Assembly: GCF_008011665.1 (NCBI RefSeq)
Contig: NZ_VOWJ01000031.1
Location: 163,720 to 227,719 of the forward strand
Reading direction: 5' to 3'
Length of the DNA stretch: 64,000 nt
Source: Campylobacter volucris
GTDB lineage: Bacteria > Campylobacterota > Campylobacteria > Campylobacterales > Campylobacteraceae
The notes beneath the pieces are model-generated. The model made no database searches. It was not told the origin of the DNA and saw only the letters and a program-made list of their open reading frames with translations. A program made the translations under genes and the position numbers. Positions 43,789 to 52,658 of this stretch are shown here, in pieces. Positions within the stretch are counted from its first letter, which is position 1. Each line of letters starts with the position of its first letter.

Positions 43789-44661
43789 TTATGATAATTT
43801 TTCTTCTAAAATTTTTAAAAATTCAGTATCTAAAGTGCTAATATCTGGTAATTTAACATTTAATATTAAATACATATCCCCGTAAATATCTGTTTTTCTA
43901 TTTTGCACTCCATAACCTTTAAGCCTAATTTTTTGATTATTTTTAGAATTTGGTGGTATAGTAATTTTTACTTCTTTTCTTGGAGTTTGTATATTTATTT
44001 TTCCACCAAAAAGAGCAGTTTTTAAACTAATTTCTATATTTTTATATAAATCATCTTCTTCTCTTTCATATTCATGACTTTTTTCAAGTTCAACTTTTAA
44101 AATCAAATCCCCTCTTTGCCCATTTAACATTTTTCCTTTATTGCGTATGCGTAATTTTTCTCCATCTTTAATACCATGTGGAATTTTGATTTTTACCTGC
44201 TCTTTGTTAATCATTACAGAATGTTCTCCACCTAAAATTCCTTTTTCAAAAGGAATTTTTATACTAGCTTGCAAATCTAAATCTTCTTCAAATCCGCCAA
44301 AGCCACCAAATCCACCGCCAAAATGATTGTTAGAGCTAAAACCTCCGCCAAAGCCACCAAATCCACCGCCAAAAATATTTTTTAAAATATCATTAATATC
44401 TGCTCCGCCAGCACTTCTTGAAAAATCCTGAAAACTTTGACCTCCAAACATAGAATCACCATATCTATCATATTGTGCTTTCTTTTTTTCATCACTTAGT
44501 ATTTCATAAGCAGCATTAATTTCTTTAAATTTTTCTTCTGCTCCTGGTTCTTTATTGATATCAGGATGGTATTGTCTAGCTAAGCGTCTATATGCTTTTT
44601 TTATATCATCTGTACTTGCATTTTTTGAAACGCCTAAAGTATCATATAAACTACTACTCAT
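43789..44661 (-). CDS. cbpA: CbpA-type DnaJ co-chaperone
   Basis: 290 residues. The J domain is residues 4-68 with HPD in [12 protein letters not shown] (His37). A Gly/Phe-rich linker (about 80-125, GGGFGGFGG repeats) follows, then two beta-rich substrate domains. There is no Cys-rich zinc finger, so it is a CbpA-like (class B) partner of DnaK. The linker is encoded by an exact 31-base direct repeat (44293-44323 and 44344-44374). First gene of the cbpA-hspR pair, divergent from htrA. Confidence 0.95.
   Translation of the reverse strand: MSSSLYDTLGVSKNASTDDIKKAYRRLARQYHPDINKEPGAEEKFKEINAAYEILSDEKKKAQYDRYGDSMFGGQSFQDFSRSAGGADINDILKNIFGGGFGGFGGGFSSNNHFGGGFGGFGGFEEDLDLQASIKIPFEKGILGGEHSVMINKEQVKIKIPHGIKDGEKLRIRNKGKMLNGQRGDLILKVELEKSHEYEREEDDLYKNIEISLKTALFGGKINIQTPRKEVKITIPPNSKNNQKIRLKGYGVQNRKTDIYGDMYLILNVKLPDISTLDTEFLKILEEKLS
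44293..44374. repeat. 31-base direct repeat in the cbpA Gly/Phe linker
   Basis: Two identical 31-base copies begin at 44293 and 44344, 51 bases apart (17 codons, in frame). Each encodes one [14 protein letters not shown] block. Slippage or recombination between them would delete or add a block without breaking the frame. Confidence 0.85.
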
Positions 44662-44824
44662 TTATAATTTCCTCTTCTAAAATTTATAAGAAAAAATTAT
44701 ATCAAAAACTTTAGTCTAAGTCAATCAACTTTTATAAGTTTTAAAACTAAAGGTTTTGTTTACAATTATGTAAAAATAAAATTTTATACTTTTGAAAAAA
44801 TGATTTTTATAATAAAGGAAAAAG
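44662..44824. promoter_or_regulatory. Divergent regulatory region cbpA-hspR / htrA
   Basis: 163 bases between opposed starts. An imperfect inverted repeat, AACTTTAGT (44707-44715) with ACTAAAGGTT (44746-44755), could be an HspR operator although it departs from the classic HAIR element (CTTGAGT-N7-ACTCAAG). A TATAAT at 44809-44814 lies very close to the htrA start and is unlikely to be its -10. Operator assignment is speculative. Confidence 0.3.
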
Positions 44825-46240
44825 ATGAAGAAGACTACAATCCTTTCTTTGATTGTTTCAACAAGTTTATTTAGTGCTAATATTAGCTTCAAACAAGCAG
44901 AAGAAAATTTACAAAGAACACTACCAAGTAATAACTCAAATGCAATACTTTCTTATCATGATTCTATTCAAAAGGTTAAAAATTCTGTTGTAAATATCTC
45001 TACAAGTAAAACAATGCAAACTAATATGACAAATATAGATGATTTTTTCAATGATCCATATTTTAAACAATTTTTTGGATTTGATTTTCCAAAAATTCCA
45101 AAAAGTAAAAAAAATAAAGAAGTGGTCAGCTCACTTGGATCGGGTGTAATTATATCAAGTGATGGCTATATCATCACTAATAATCATGTGATTGAAGATG
45201 CTGAAAAAATTACAGTAAATTTGCCAGATTCTAGCACAGAATATAAAGCAAAATTAATAGGCGCTGATCCAAAAACAGATTTAGCAGTGATTAAAATAGA
45301 AGCTAAAAATCTTCCAGTGGTTACTTTTGCAAATTCAGATCAATTATTAGAAGGCGATATTGTGTTTGCTCTAGGTAATCCTTTTGGCGTTGGAAGTAGT
45401 GTTACAAGTGGTATCATATCGGCTTTAAATAAAAACAATATAGGTTTAAATCAATATGAAAACTTCATTCAAACAGATGCTTCAATAAATCCTGGAAATT
45501 CAGGTGGAGCTTTAGTAGATAGTAGAGGATCTTTAGTTGGTATAAATTCAGCAATTCTTTCAAGAAGTGGTGGAAATAATGGAATAGGTTTTGCAATACC
45601 ATCAAATATGGCTAAAACTATAGCTCAAAAATTAATTGAAAATGGCAAAATAGAAAGAGGCTATCTGGGAGTAGTAATAGGAGCTTTAACTCAAGATCTT
45701 AAAAAAGCTTACACAAACAAAGAAGGAGCTTTAGTCACTGATGTGCAAAAAGATTCAGCAGCTTTTAATGCTGGATTAAAAAGAGGAGATTTGATTATAA
45801 AAGTTGATAATACTACTATCAAAAGTCCCATGGATTTAAAAAATTATATAGGAAGTATTGATCCTAAGCAACAAATACAACTTAGTTATGAAAGAGATAA
45901 TGAAATTAAAACGATAAAATTTATGCTAAAAACGGATGAAAAATCTCTACAATATGAAAAAGGCTATATTGATGGTTTAAAACTAGTTGAACTTGATTCT
46001 AAAAATAGACAAGAGTATCGTATTCCTGAAAATATTAGTGGAATTTTAATCACCGAAGTTGCTCCTAAATCAAAAGCAGAACAAGCTGGATTTGAATCAG
46101 GCGATATAATCGTCGGCATTAATCAGTATGAAATTTCTAATTTTAAAGAATTATCAAAAGCACTCAATTTAAATAAAGACAAAGAATATGTTAAAATTTG
46201 GATTAATAGAGGCGGATATATTAGAGCTTTATTATTTTAA
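44825..46240 (+). CDS. htrA: Periplasmic serine protease/chaperone HtrA (DegP type)
   Basis: Degrades and refolds damaged periplasmic proteins; in C. jejuni it is also secreted and cleaves E-cadherin. Signal peptide 1-18. The catalytic triad is visible: His in TNNHVIEDA (about 119), Asp in KTDLAVIKIE (about 150), Ser in NPGNSGGALVD (about 224). Two PDZ domains follow (about 270-360 with GYLGVVIG, and 375-470 with GILITEVAPKSKAEQAGFESGDII). 471 residues. Followed closely by cprRS, the order known from C. jejuni. Confidence 0.97.
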   Translation: MKKTTILSLIVSTSLFSANISFKQAEENLQRTLPSNNSNAILSYHDSIQKVKNSVVNISTSKTMQTNMTNIDDFFNDPYFKQFFGFDFPKIPKSKKNKEVVSSLGSGVIISSDGYIITNNHVIEDAEKITVNLPDSSTEYKAKLIGADPKTDLAVIKIEAKNLPVVTFANSDQLLEGDIVFALGNPFGVGSSVTSGIISALNKNNIGLNQYENFIQTDASINPGNSGGALVDSRGSLVGINSAILSRSGGNNGIGFAIPSNMAKTIAQKLIENGKIERGYLGVVIGALTQDLKKAYTNKEGALVTDVQKDSAAFNAGLKRGDLIIKVDNTTIKSPMDLKNYIGSIDPKQQIQLSYERDNEIKTIKFMLKTDEKSLQYEKGYIDGLKLVELDSKNRQEYRIPENISGILITEVAPKSKAEQAGFESGDIIVGINQYEISNFKELSKALNLNKDKEYVKIWINRGGYIRALLF

Positions 46241-46257
46241 ATTTTTAAGGAGAAAAA

Positions 46258-46932
46258 ATGACTAATATTTTAATGATAGAAGATGATTTAGAGCTAGCTG
46301 AAATTATCGCAGAATATTTAGAACAATTTGATATGAAAGTAGATATTGCTCATGAGCCTTATATAGGACTTTCAAGACTTGCTTTAAATCCTTATGATTT
46401 AATCATTTTAGACTTGAGCTTACCAGGACTTGATGGACTTGAAGTTTGCGAAGAAATTCGTAAAAAATACGATACGCCTATTATTATTTCTAGTGCTAGA
46501 CATGATATTAGCGATAAAGTTGCAGCACTTGACTTAGGAGCTGATGATTATTTGCCAAAACCTTACAATCCTCAAGAATTACAAGCAAGAATTAAAAGTC
46601 ATTTAAGAAGAATTTCAAATACTAAAACCGTTCAAGCTCAAGTAAAAAAAGATTTAGTTTATGATAAATTTAAACACACCATAACCATGAAGGATCAAGA
46701 AATTAACTTTACTAATGCTGAATTTGATATTTTAAGCTACTTAATCAAAAAAGAAGGTGGTGTAGTAAGTAGAGAAGAGCTTGTGTATAATTGTAGCTCT
46801 ATCAGTGAAGACTCTAGCAATAAAAGCATAGATGTAATCATAAGCAGAATCAGACAAAAAATCGGTGATGATCCCAAAACTCCAAAATATATCCACTCTA
46901 TTAGAGGCATAGGATATAAACTAACTCAATGA
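46258..46932 (+). CDS. cprR: Response regulator CprR (OmpR family)
   Basis: 224 residues: receiver domain (acidic pair EDD at 8-10, phospho-acceptor Asp in DLIILDLSL about residue 52, Lys in LPKPYNP about 102), then an OmpR-type winged helix (about 130-222, ending SIRGIGYKLTQ). In C. jejuni CprR is essential and shapes envelope and biofilm behaviour. The identification rests on location between htrA and a cognate kinase. Overlaps cprS by four bases. Confidence 0.93.
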   Translation: MTNILMIEDDLELAEIIAEYLEQFDMKVDIAHEPYIGLSRLALNPYDLIILDLSLPGLDGLEVCEEIRKKYDTPIIISSARHDISDKVAALDLGADDYLPKPYNPQELQARIKSHLRRISNTKTVQAQVKKDLVYDKFKHTITMKDQEINFTNAEFDILSYLIKKEGGVVSREELVYNCSSISEDSSNKSIDVIISRIRQKIGDDPKTPKYIHSIRGIGYKLTQ

Positions 46933-48170
46933 ATAAATCATCAATTTTTTATACCATAACTTTTGTTTTTATTTTAGCAAGCGCAAGTGTAGTTTTAGCA
47001 TTTTTATGGCTTATTAAATATGATCAGCAAAATTACACTAATGAGCTTAATGCTAAATATTCTTTTGTAGCTAATACAAGATTGTTGTATTTTAACAATA
47101 TGATTAGCGAAAAAGAATTTCAAGAGCAAACCAAAAACTATAAAATAGTAGAAATAGTCAATCCAAAATTTATCAAAAATGTCATCTATAAAGCTGAAAC
47201 CATAGCTAGAGCACAAACTAGCACAGCTATAGTAGAAATCATTACCCTAGAAGATAATGTATATTTAAAGATTATTTATGATGGAAAACTTTTTTTATAT
47301 AAAGACTTAGACTATCAAGGTTATAGATATTTTGTAATTAAATTAATTGCTGTGATAGTTGTGATGGTTTTGATAGTTTTATATCTTTTTATCATAAGAA
47401 AATTAAAACCTTTAAGAGCTTTAAAAAGACAAATTGATAAATTTGGAGAAAATAAACTAGATGAAATTCAAAATGTCAGCAAAGGAGAAGATGAAATTTC
47501 CCAAGTTGCAACCGCCTTTTATGAGTCTATTTTAAGAATTCAAAAACTTAACACCTCTAGGCAATTTTTCCTAAGAAATATCATGCATGAGTTAAAAACA
47601 CCAATCACCAAAGGACTCATCACCCTTGAAATGATAGAAGATAGCAAATACAAAGAAAGATTAATAGGAGCTTTTAATCGTCTTGAAATACTTATAAACG
47701 AATTTGCAGCTATTGAACAAATCACTTCAGGAGCGCAATTTATAAATTTAAAAAAATACAATATTTTAGATTTATTAGATGAAGCTAAAGATATAGCTAT
47801 GAATGATGATGATAAAATTAAAATTAGCATCAAAGAAAGCTTTAGTGTAAATGTTGATTTTAAATTATTTACTACTGCTATGAAGAATATGATAGATAAT
47901 GCTATAAAATATTCTGATGAAAGTAAGGTAACCATAGAAATTACTAAAGAATATCTTTGTTTTAAAAATATAGGAAAAGCTTTAGATAAAGATTTAAAAT
48001 ATTACACTCAAGCTTTTACTCAAGGCAAAAAAAACAAAGATAGTTTTGGGCTTGGACTTTACATAGTTAAAACCATACTTGATTCTCATAAATTAACACT
48101 TTCTTATGAATACAAAGATCGATGTAATTATTTTTATTTTAAAAATTTAGAAAATATCATTGTAGCTTAG
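46929..48170 (+). CDS. cprS: Sensor histidine kinase CprS
   Basis: 413 residues: membrane helix about 7-29, periplasmic loop about 30-135, second helix about 138-158 (a run rich in Val and Ile), linker, then H-box FFLRNIMHELKTPITKG (phospho-His about 223), N-box MKNMIDNAIKY (about 317-327) and G-box SFGLGLYIVKTIL (about 372-384). Partner of CprR. Signal unknown; location behind htrA suggests envelope stress. Confidence 0.93.
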   Translation: MNKSSIFYTITFVFILASASVVLAFLWLIKYDQQNYTNELNAKYSFVANTRLLYFNNMISEKEFQEQTKNYKIVEIVNPKFIKNVIYKAETIARAQTSTAIVEIITLEDNVYLKIIYDGKLFLYKDLDYQGYRYFVIKLIAVIVVMVLIVLYLFIIRKLKPLRALKRQIDKFGENKLDEIQNVSKGEDEISQVATAFYESILRIQKLNTSRQFFLRNIMHELKTPITKGLITLEMIEDSKYKERLIGAFNRLEILINEFAAIEQITSGAQFINLKKYNILDLLDEAKDIAMNDDDKIKISIKESFSVNVDFKLFTTAMKNMIDNAIKYSDESKVTIEITKEYLCFKNIGKALDKDLKYYTQAFTQGKKNKDSFGLGLYIVKTILDSHKLTLSYEYKDRCNYFYFKNLENIIVA

Positions 48171-48177
48171 GAAAAAT

Positions 48178-50208
48178 ATGCCTTTATCTCGTTTAAATGA
48201 AGAACAATATAAAGCCGCTTGTGCTCTTTTTGGACACAATCTTATTATAGCTAGCGCAGGAACAGGCAAAACTTCAACTATAGTTGCAAGAATAGCCTAT
48301 CTTTTACAAAATGGCACAAAACCAGAAAAAATCATGCTTTTAACCTTTACTAATAAAGCAAGTAAGGAAATGATACAAAGACTTGGAAGATACTTTGATA
48401 AAAAAATTACTTCAAAAATAACAGCAGGGACTTTTCACAGCACTGCTTATACACTTTTAAAAGAATTAAATCACAATATTATTTTAAAACAATCAAGCGA
48501 ATTAAAAGTGCTTTTAAGATCTATCTTTGAAAAAAGAACTTTCCATCATTTAAGCGATATAAAACCTTATATGCCTAGCTATTTATATGATGTGTATTCT
48601 TTATTTCAAAATACCAATGCAAATTTAAATAATTTTTATGAATGGTTTTGTCAAAACTATAACGATCAAGCCGTTTATGCTGAAATTTATGAAGATATTT
48701 TAAAAGAATACGAAGAAGAAAAAAATAGATTTAATTATGTAGATTTTAATGATTTACTAATCAAGCTAAAGCAAACATTGAAAACACATCATTTTGATTT
48801 TGATGAAATTTTAGTTGATGAATATCAAGATACTAATACCTTGCAAGGTTCGTTAATAGATGCTTTTAAAAGTAAAAGTTTATTTTGTGTGGGTGATTAT
48901 GATCAAAGTATTTATGCGTTTAATGGAGCAGACATCTCCATCATAGGAGGATTTAAAGATAGATTTTTAGATGCTAGAATTTTTACATTGAATAAAAACT
49001 ATCGCTCTAGTAAAAACATTTTAGCTTTGGCTAATAAAGTCATTACAAATAACGAAAGATTGTATCCTAAAAAGCTAATAGTAACTAGAAATGGTGATTT
49101 TAAAGCACCAAGTTTATTAACTTTTAATGAGCTTTTTGATCAATATTCTACCATTGCTAAAATCATTTTACAAAGCGGAGTTGATTTAAATGAAATAGCA
49201 GTGATTTTTAGAAATAATTCTAGTGCCGATGGAATTGAAGTAGCACTTAGAGAACTTGGCATAGCAAGTAAAAGAAAAGGCAGTGGGAGTTTTTTTGAAA
49301 GCTTAGAGGTAAAAACTTTTTGCTCTATGTTAGCAATTGTTTTAAATCCAAAAGATATTATGGCTTTTATACATTTACTTGAATTTACTAAAGGCGTGGG
49401 TAGTGTTTTAGCCAAAGATATTTTTGATGGACTTTTAAAACTTGGAAATTCTAATCTTATAAAAGGTATTTTAAGTCCTGATACTAATGTAAATTTAAAA
49501 AAATACAAAAAACAAAGTTATCAACTTGGTCTTTTTGATGATATCGAAGAATTATCTTCTCCTTCAAGATTTAATTTAAAAAGCGAATTTAACACTCATC
49601 CTATTTTAAGCCTTCCAAAGATTAATGAAAATTGTGCTAAAACTTTAGAAAAGCTTTATCATTTTATAAAACAAGCAAATGAATGTAAAATCTCAACACA
49701 GCTTGTAAATTTAATTTTAGAAAATGATTATTTTAAAGAAATTTGTGATATTTTAGCCACCAAAAGAGCAACTAACAAAAATTCCAATGTAGATCTAAAC
49801 AAAAAAAATGAAATTTTAGAAAAAATAAATGCAAAAATGATGGTTTTAAAAGAACTTTCAAAAAATTATAGCGATAATTATAAATACTATAACTTCCTAA
49901 CACTTGGCGCAAGTGAGATGAGTAGTGGAAATGGAGTCAATCTTTTAAGCATACATGCTAGCAAGGGTCTTGAATTTGAACTTGTGTTTGTAATAGATCT
50001 TGCACAAGGTAGGTTTCCAAATCAAAAACTTATGAGCATGGGTGGTAGTTTAGAAGAAGAAAGAAGATTGTTTTATGTTGCAGTTACTAGAGCTAAGGAT
50101 ATTTTGTATTTAAGTTATGCAAAATATGACAAAATTAAAAAAAGCAATTATCAACCATCTTGTTTTTTGATAGAAGCAGGCATGTGTAAAGATGAAAATA
50201 AGACTTGA
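48178..50208 (+). CDS. UvrD/Rep-type superfamily 1 DNA helicase
   Basis: 676 residues. Motif I (Walker A) ASAGTGKTSTIVARI (about 27-41), Ia LLTFTNKAS, motif II DEYQDTN (about 219-225), motif III VGDYDQSIYAFNGA, motif IV LNKNYRSS, motif V LLSIHASKGLEFELVFV (about 588-604), motif VI EERRLFYVAVTRAKD (about 625-639). Unwinds DNA 3' to 5'. Without a UvrD/PcrA/Rep-specific tail I cannot tell which role it plays: mismatch or excision repair, or replication restart. It starts 7 bases after cprS. Confidence 0.92.
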   Translation: MPLSRLNEEQYKAACALFGHNLIIASAGTGKTSTIVARIAYLLQNGTKPEKIMLLTFTNKASKEMIQRLGRYFDKKITSKITAGTFHSTAYTLLKELNHNIILKQSSELKVLLRSIFEKRTFHHLSDIKPYMPSYLYDVYSLFQNTNANLNNFYEWFCQNYNDQAVYAEIYEDILKEYEEEKNRFNYVDFNDLLIKLKQTLKTHHFDFDEILVDEYQDTNTLQGSLIDAFKSKSLFCVGDYDQSIYAFNGADISIIGGFKDRFLDARIFTLNKNYRSSKNILALANKVITNNERLYPKKLIVTRNGDFKAPSLLTFNELFDQYSTIAKIILQSGVDLNEIAVIFRNNSSADGIEVALRELGIASKRKGSGSFFESLEVKTFCSMLAIVLNPKDIMAFIHLLEFTKGVGSVLAKDIFDGLLKLGNSNLIKGILSPDTNVNLKKYKKQSYQLGLFDDIEELSSPSRFNLKSEFNTHPILSLPKINENCAKTLEKLYHFIKQANECKISTQLVNLILENDYFKEICDILATKRATNKNSNVDLNKKNEILEKINAKMMVLKELSKNYSDNYKYYNFLTLGASEMSSGNGVNLLSIHASKGLEFELVFVIDLAQGRFPNQKLMSMGGSLEEERRLFYVAVTRAKDILYLSYAKYDKIKKSNYQPSCFLIEAGMCKDENKT

Positions 50209-50263
50209 TTAACCTTATTATATTATGATAAAATCAAATTTTACACTTAAAAAGGAGAAAAAA

Positions 50264-50788
50264 ATGAGTAGTGTATTATTTAAAGGTAATGAGGTAAAAT
50301 TAAAAGGTAATAATCTTGAAGTTGGCGATAAAGCGCCAAATATCACTTTAAAAGCTAAAGATCTTTCTGGGGTTGAAATCGCTCCTAAAGGAAAAACACA
50401 AATTATTATCAGTGTTCCAAGTTTAGATACTCCAGTTTGTGCAACTGAAGCTAGAGAATTTAACAAAAAAGCAGCATCAGGCGGTGCTGAAGTGATTGTT
50501 GTAAGTATGGATTTGCCTTTTGCTATGGGTCGTTTTTGCTCAACTGAAGGTATAGACAACTTAATAGTAGCAAGTGATTTTGTTTCTAAAGAATTTGGTG
50601 AAAAATATGGCGTTTTAATGGCCGATGGCCCACTTGAAGGAATTTTAGCAAGAGCTGTATTTGTCGTAAAAGATGGAGTTGTTATCTATAAAGAATTAGT
50701 AAAAGAAGTAACTGAACTTCCAAACATGCAAGCTTTAGAAGACTTTTTTAATCAAAGTTGTGGTTGCGGTGGTTGTGGCTGCCATTAA
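50264..50788 (+). CDS. tpx: Thiol peroxidase Tpx with a Cys-rich C-terminal tail
   Basis: Peroxiredoxin reducing H2O2 and organic peroxides. Peroxidatic Cys is in TPVCATEAREF (about residue 60); resolving Cys in GRFCSTEG (about 94). Start at ATG 50264, behind a clear AAAGGAG; the longer upstream frame lacks a ribosome site. 174 residues. The last ten residues are SCGCGGCGCH, adding four cysteines and a His beyond the usual Tpx end, which looks like a small metal- or redox-binding tail. Confidence 0.96.
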   Translation: MSSVLFKGNEVKLKGNNLEVGDKAPNITLKAKDLSGVEIAPKGKTQIIISVPSLDTPVCATEAREFNKKAASGGAEVIVVSMDLPFAMGRFCSTEGIDNLIVASDFVSKEFGEKYGVLMADGPLEGILARAVFVVKDGVVIYKELVKEVTELPNMQALEDFFNQSCGCGGCGCH

Positions 50789-50794
50789 TTAAAT

Positions 50795-50822
50795 TTTCCA
50801 AAAGCTTTTTAGCTTTTGGAAA
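50795..50822. terminator. Strong bidirectional hairpin between tpx and msrA
   Basis: A perfect 12-bp inverted repeat (TTTCCAAAAGCT / AGCTTTTGGAAA) with a TTTT loop. It lies 6 bases after the tpx stop, and its right arm is inside the last codons and stop of msrA on the other strand. Confidence 0.75.
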
Positions 50823-51333
50823 GCTCTTTATCGTATAAATTAATTTTTTGAACTTTTGGTGCTATGACAAATTGACAATAAGTTTGATTTGGATTTTTAG
50901 TAAAATATTTTTGATGATAATCTTCACCTTTATAGTATTTTTCTAATTTTAAAATTTGCGTAACAATAACTTTAGTGTAATTTTTTTGAGCATTTTGTAA
51001 AAATTGAGTAATAATTTTAAAATCTTCATCATCTTGATAAAAAATGGCTGATCTATATTGAATACCTTCATCAGCTCCTTGTTTATCTTTGCTTGTTGGA
51101 TCATGGATATCAAAAAATATAGTTAAAATTTGCTTTAAAGAAATTTGATTTTTATCATAAATGATTTTTACTACTTCTATATTGTTATCACCATTACAAA
51201 CGCTTTTATATGTAGGATTATCAGCTCCACCACTATATCCTACTTCAGTATCTATCACTCCTTTAATTCTTTCAAAAACAGCTTCAATACACCAAAAACA
51301 TCCACCACCTAATATAATTTCTTTATAATTCAC
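50809..51333 (-). CDS. msrA: Peptide methionine sulfoxide reductase MsrA
   Basis: Repairs methionine-S-sulfoxide in oxidised proteins. Catalytic motif [17 protein letters not shown] (Cys12) with the conserved Trp, plus VGYSGG and the EVVKIIYD and DPTS blocks. 174 residues; recycling Cys is not obvious beyond Cys15 and the QTYCQFV Cys near the end. Starts 3 bases after the hypA stop, so it may be transcribed with the hyp operon. Its final codons form half of the terminator hairpin. Confidence 0.95.
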   Translation of the reverse strand: MNYKEIILGGGCFWCIEAVFERIKGVIDTEVGYSGGADNPTYKSVCNGDNNIEVVKIIYDKNQISLKQILTIFFDIHDPTSKDKQGADEGIQYRSAIFYQDDEDFKIITQFLQNAQKNYTKVIVTQILKLEKYYKGEDYHQKYFTKNPNQTYCQFVIAPKVQKINLYDKELSKS

Positions 51334-51336
51334 AAC

Positions 51337-51678
51337 TTACTCTTCTTTTAATATAAGCTTCATTAAATAAAGCTCTTCCCCATCTATGATTTTTAAATTT
51401 TTATCTTCACATTTTGGACACCAAAAGATGTTATTTTCTAGTATCCCTTTAAAATGACATTTTTCACACTCAACAATGATTTCTTGTAAATGGGTAATAA
51501 ATTTAGCATTTTTACACAATAAACTATTTTCTTTAAAAGTTTCAAAGCTACGCTCTAGCAAAGAAACCTCTACTCCACTTAACCTACCTATCTTTACATG
51601 AATTTCTTCTACTATTTTTCCTTGAGCATACTCTTCGCAAAGTTCTAGTAAAGATTCTATAATGCTTAATTCATGCAT
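51337..51678 (-). CDS. hypA: Hydrogenase nickel insertion protein HypA
   Basis: Brings nickel to [NiFe] hydrogenase (and to urease in relatives) with HypB. I start it at MHELSIIES, where His2 is the nickel ligand; the ATG shares a base with the hypE stop (TAATG), while an ATG two codons upstream would displace His2. The zinc site is two CxxC pairs, CEKC (about 70-73) and CPKC (about 86-89). 113 residues, standard length. Last hyp gene of the operon. Confidence 0.96.
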   Translation of the reverse strand: MHELSIIESLLELCEEYAQGKIVEEIHVKIGRLSGVEVSLLERSFETFKENSLLCKNAKFITHLQEIIVECEKCHFKGILENNIFWCPKCEDKNLKIIDGEELYLMKLILKEE

Positions 51679-52649
51679 TAACAAATCCTTGGCAAAAGCT
51701 CACCTTTAGGGGCTTCCAAAAAGCGTTTTGCTCCATAAGCATTTTCTAAAATAACCCTAGCATTATCGTTAGAATTTATTTTTCCTATAATACTTGCATT
51801 TTTGTTAAATTTTTGCAAAATTTCTAAAGCTTTCATCTCATCTTCTTTTTCTACACAAAGTATGAAAGTTCCTTCATTTGCAAGTTCATATGGCTCATAA
51901 CCAAAAAGCTCACATACCCCTAAAACTTCATCGCAAATTGGAATTTTTTCTTCATATATTAAAATTTCTTTTTGACTTAATATCGCCCATTCATTAAGCA
52001 CAGCACTAAGCCCCCCTCGAGTAGCATCACGCATGGCTTTGATTTTGATATTTGCATTTAAAAGTGCCAAAACTTCATCTTTTAAATTTTTACAATCACT
52101 TTGTATATTTGCTTCTAAATTATTTCTTTCTACTAATACCGCACATCCATGAGTACCAATATCCCTTGAAACTAAGATACTCAAATTTTCTTTAATATCT
52201 TTTGTTGATATTTTTTTAATCATTTTGCCAACACAAGAAGTATTAATATAAATTCCATCACCCTTGTTTTTAGGCACTACTTTAGTATCCCCACAAACTA
52301 ATTTTACATCTGCTTTTATGCACTCGTTTTTAATAGAATTTAAAATAGTTTTTAACTTATCTATTTCAAAACCCTCTTCTAAAATTAAAGCTAAAGAAAG
52401 ATATAAAGGGCTAGCTCCTACCATCAAAACATCATTAACACTGCCACAAACTGCTAATTTTCCTATATTAGTATCTTTTAAAAAAATAGGATTTAAAACA
52501 AAAGAATCTGTACTAAAAGCAATATCTTCTAAAATAGCTGCATCATTAGCTTGTTTTAAAATATCATCATCAAAGATAGAAAAAATTTCACCGATCAAAG
52601 CGTTCATCTCTTCTCCACCGCCACCATGGGCTAAAGTAATTTTATCCAT
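51678..52649 (-). CDS. hypE: Hydrogenase maturation protein HypE
   Basis: Dehydrates the carbamoyl group received from HypF to a thiocyanate on its C-terminal Cys, the source of the Fe-bound cyanides. The protein ends LLPRIC, keeping that Cys. The N-terminus has HGGGGEEMNALIGEIF, and FSTDSFVLNP and RDATRGGLSAVLNE mark the AIR-synthase fold with its ATP site. 323 residues. Contains a run of six C (52011-52016), too short to expect phase variation. Confidence 0.97.
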   Translation of the reverse strand: MDKITLAHGGGGEEMNALIGEIFSIFDDDILKQANDAAILEDIAFSTDSFVLNPIFLKDTNIGKLAVCGSVNDVLMVGASPLYLSLALILEEGFEIDKLKTILNSIKNECIKADVKLVCGDTKVVPKNKGDGIYINTSCVGKMIKKISTKDIKENLSILVSRDIGTHGCAVLVERNNLEANIQSDCKNLKDEVLALLNANIKIKAMRDATRGGLSAVLNEWAILSQKEILIYEEKIPICDEVLGVCELFGYEPYELANEGTFILCVEKEDEMKALEILQKFNKNASIIGKINSNDNARVILENAYGAKRFLEAPKGELLPRIC

Positions 52650-52658
52650 TTGCTTTCC

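Noticed and set aside
50225..50263. Upstream ATG start for tpx
   Set aside because: The 13-residue extension covers the promoter-like and ribosome-binding region; AAAGGAG fits the ATG at 50264.
52011..52016. Run of six C in hypE as a phase-variable tract
   Set aside because: Campylobacter contingency tracts are usually eight or more G/C; six within a conserved codon context (RGGLSAV) is unlikely to switch.
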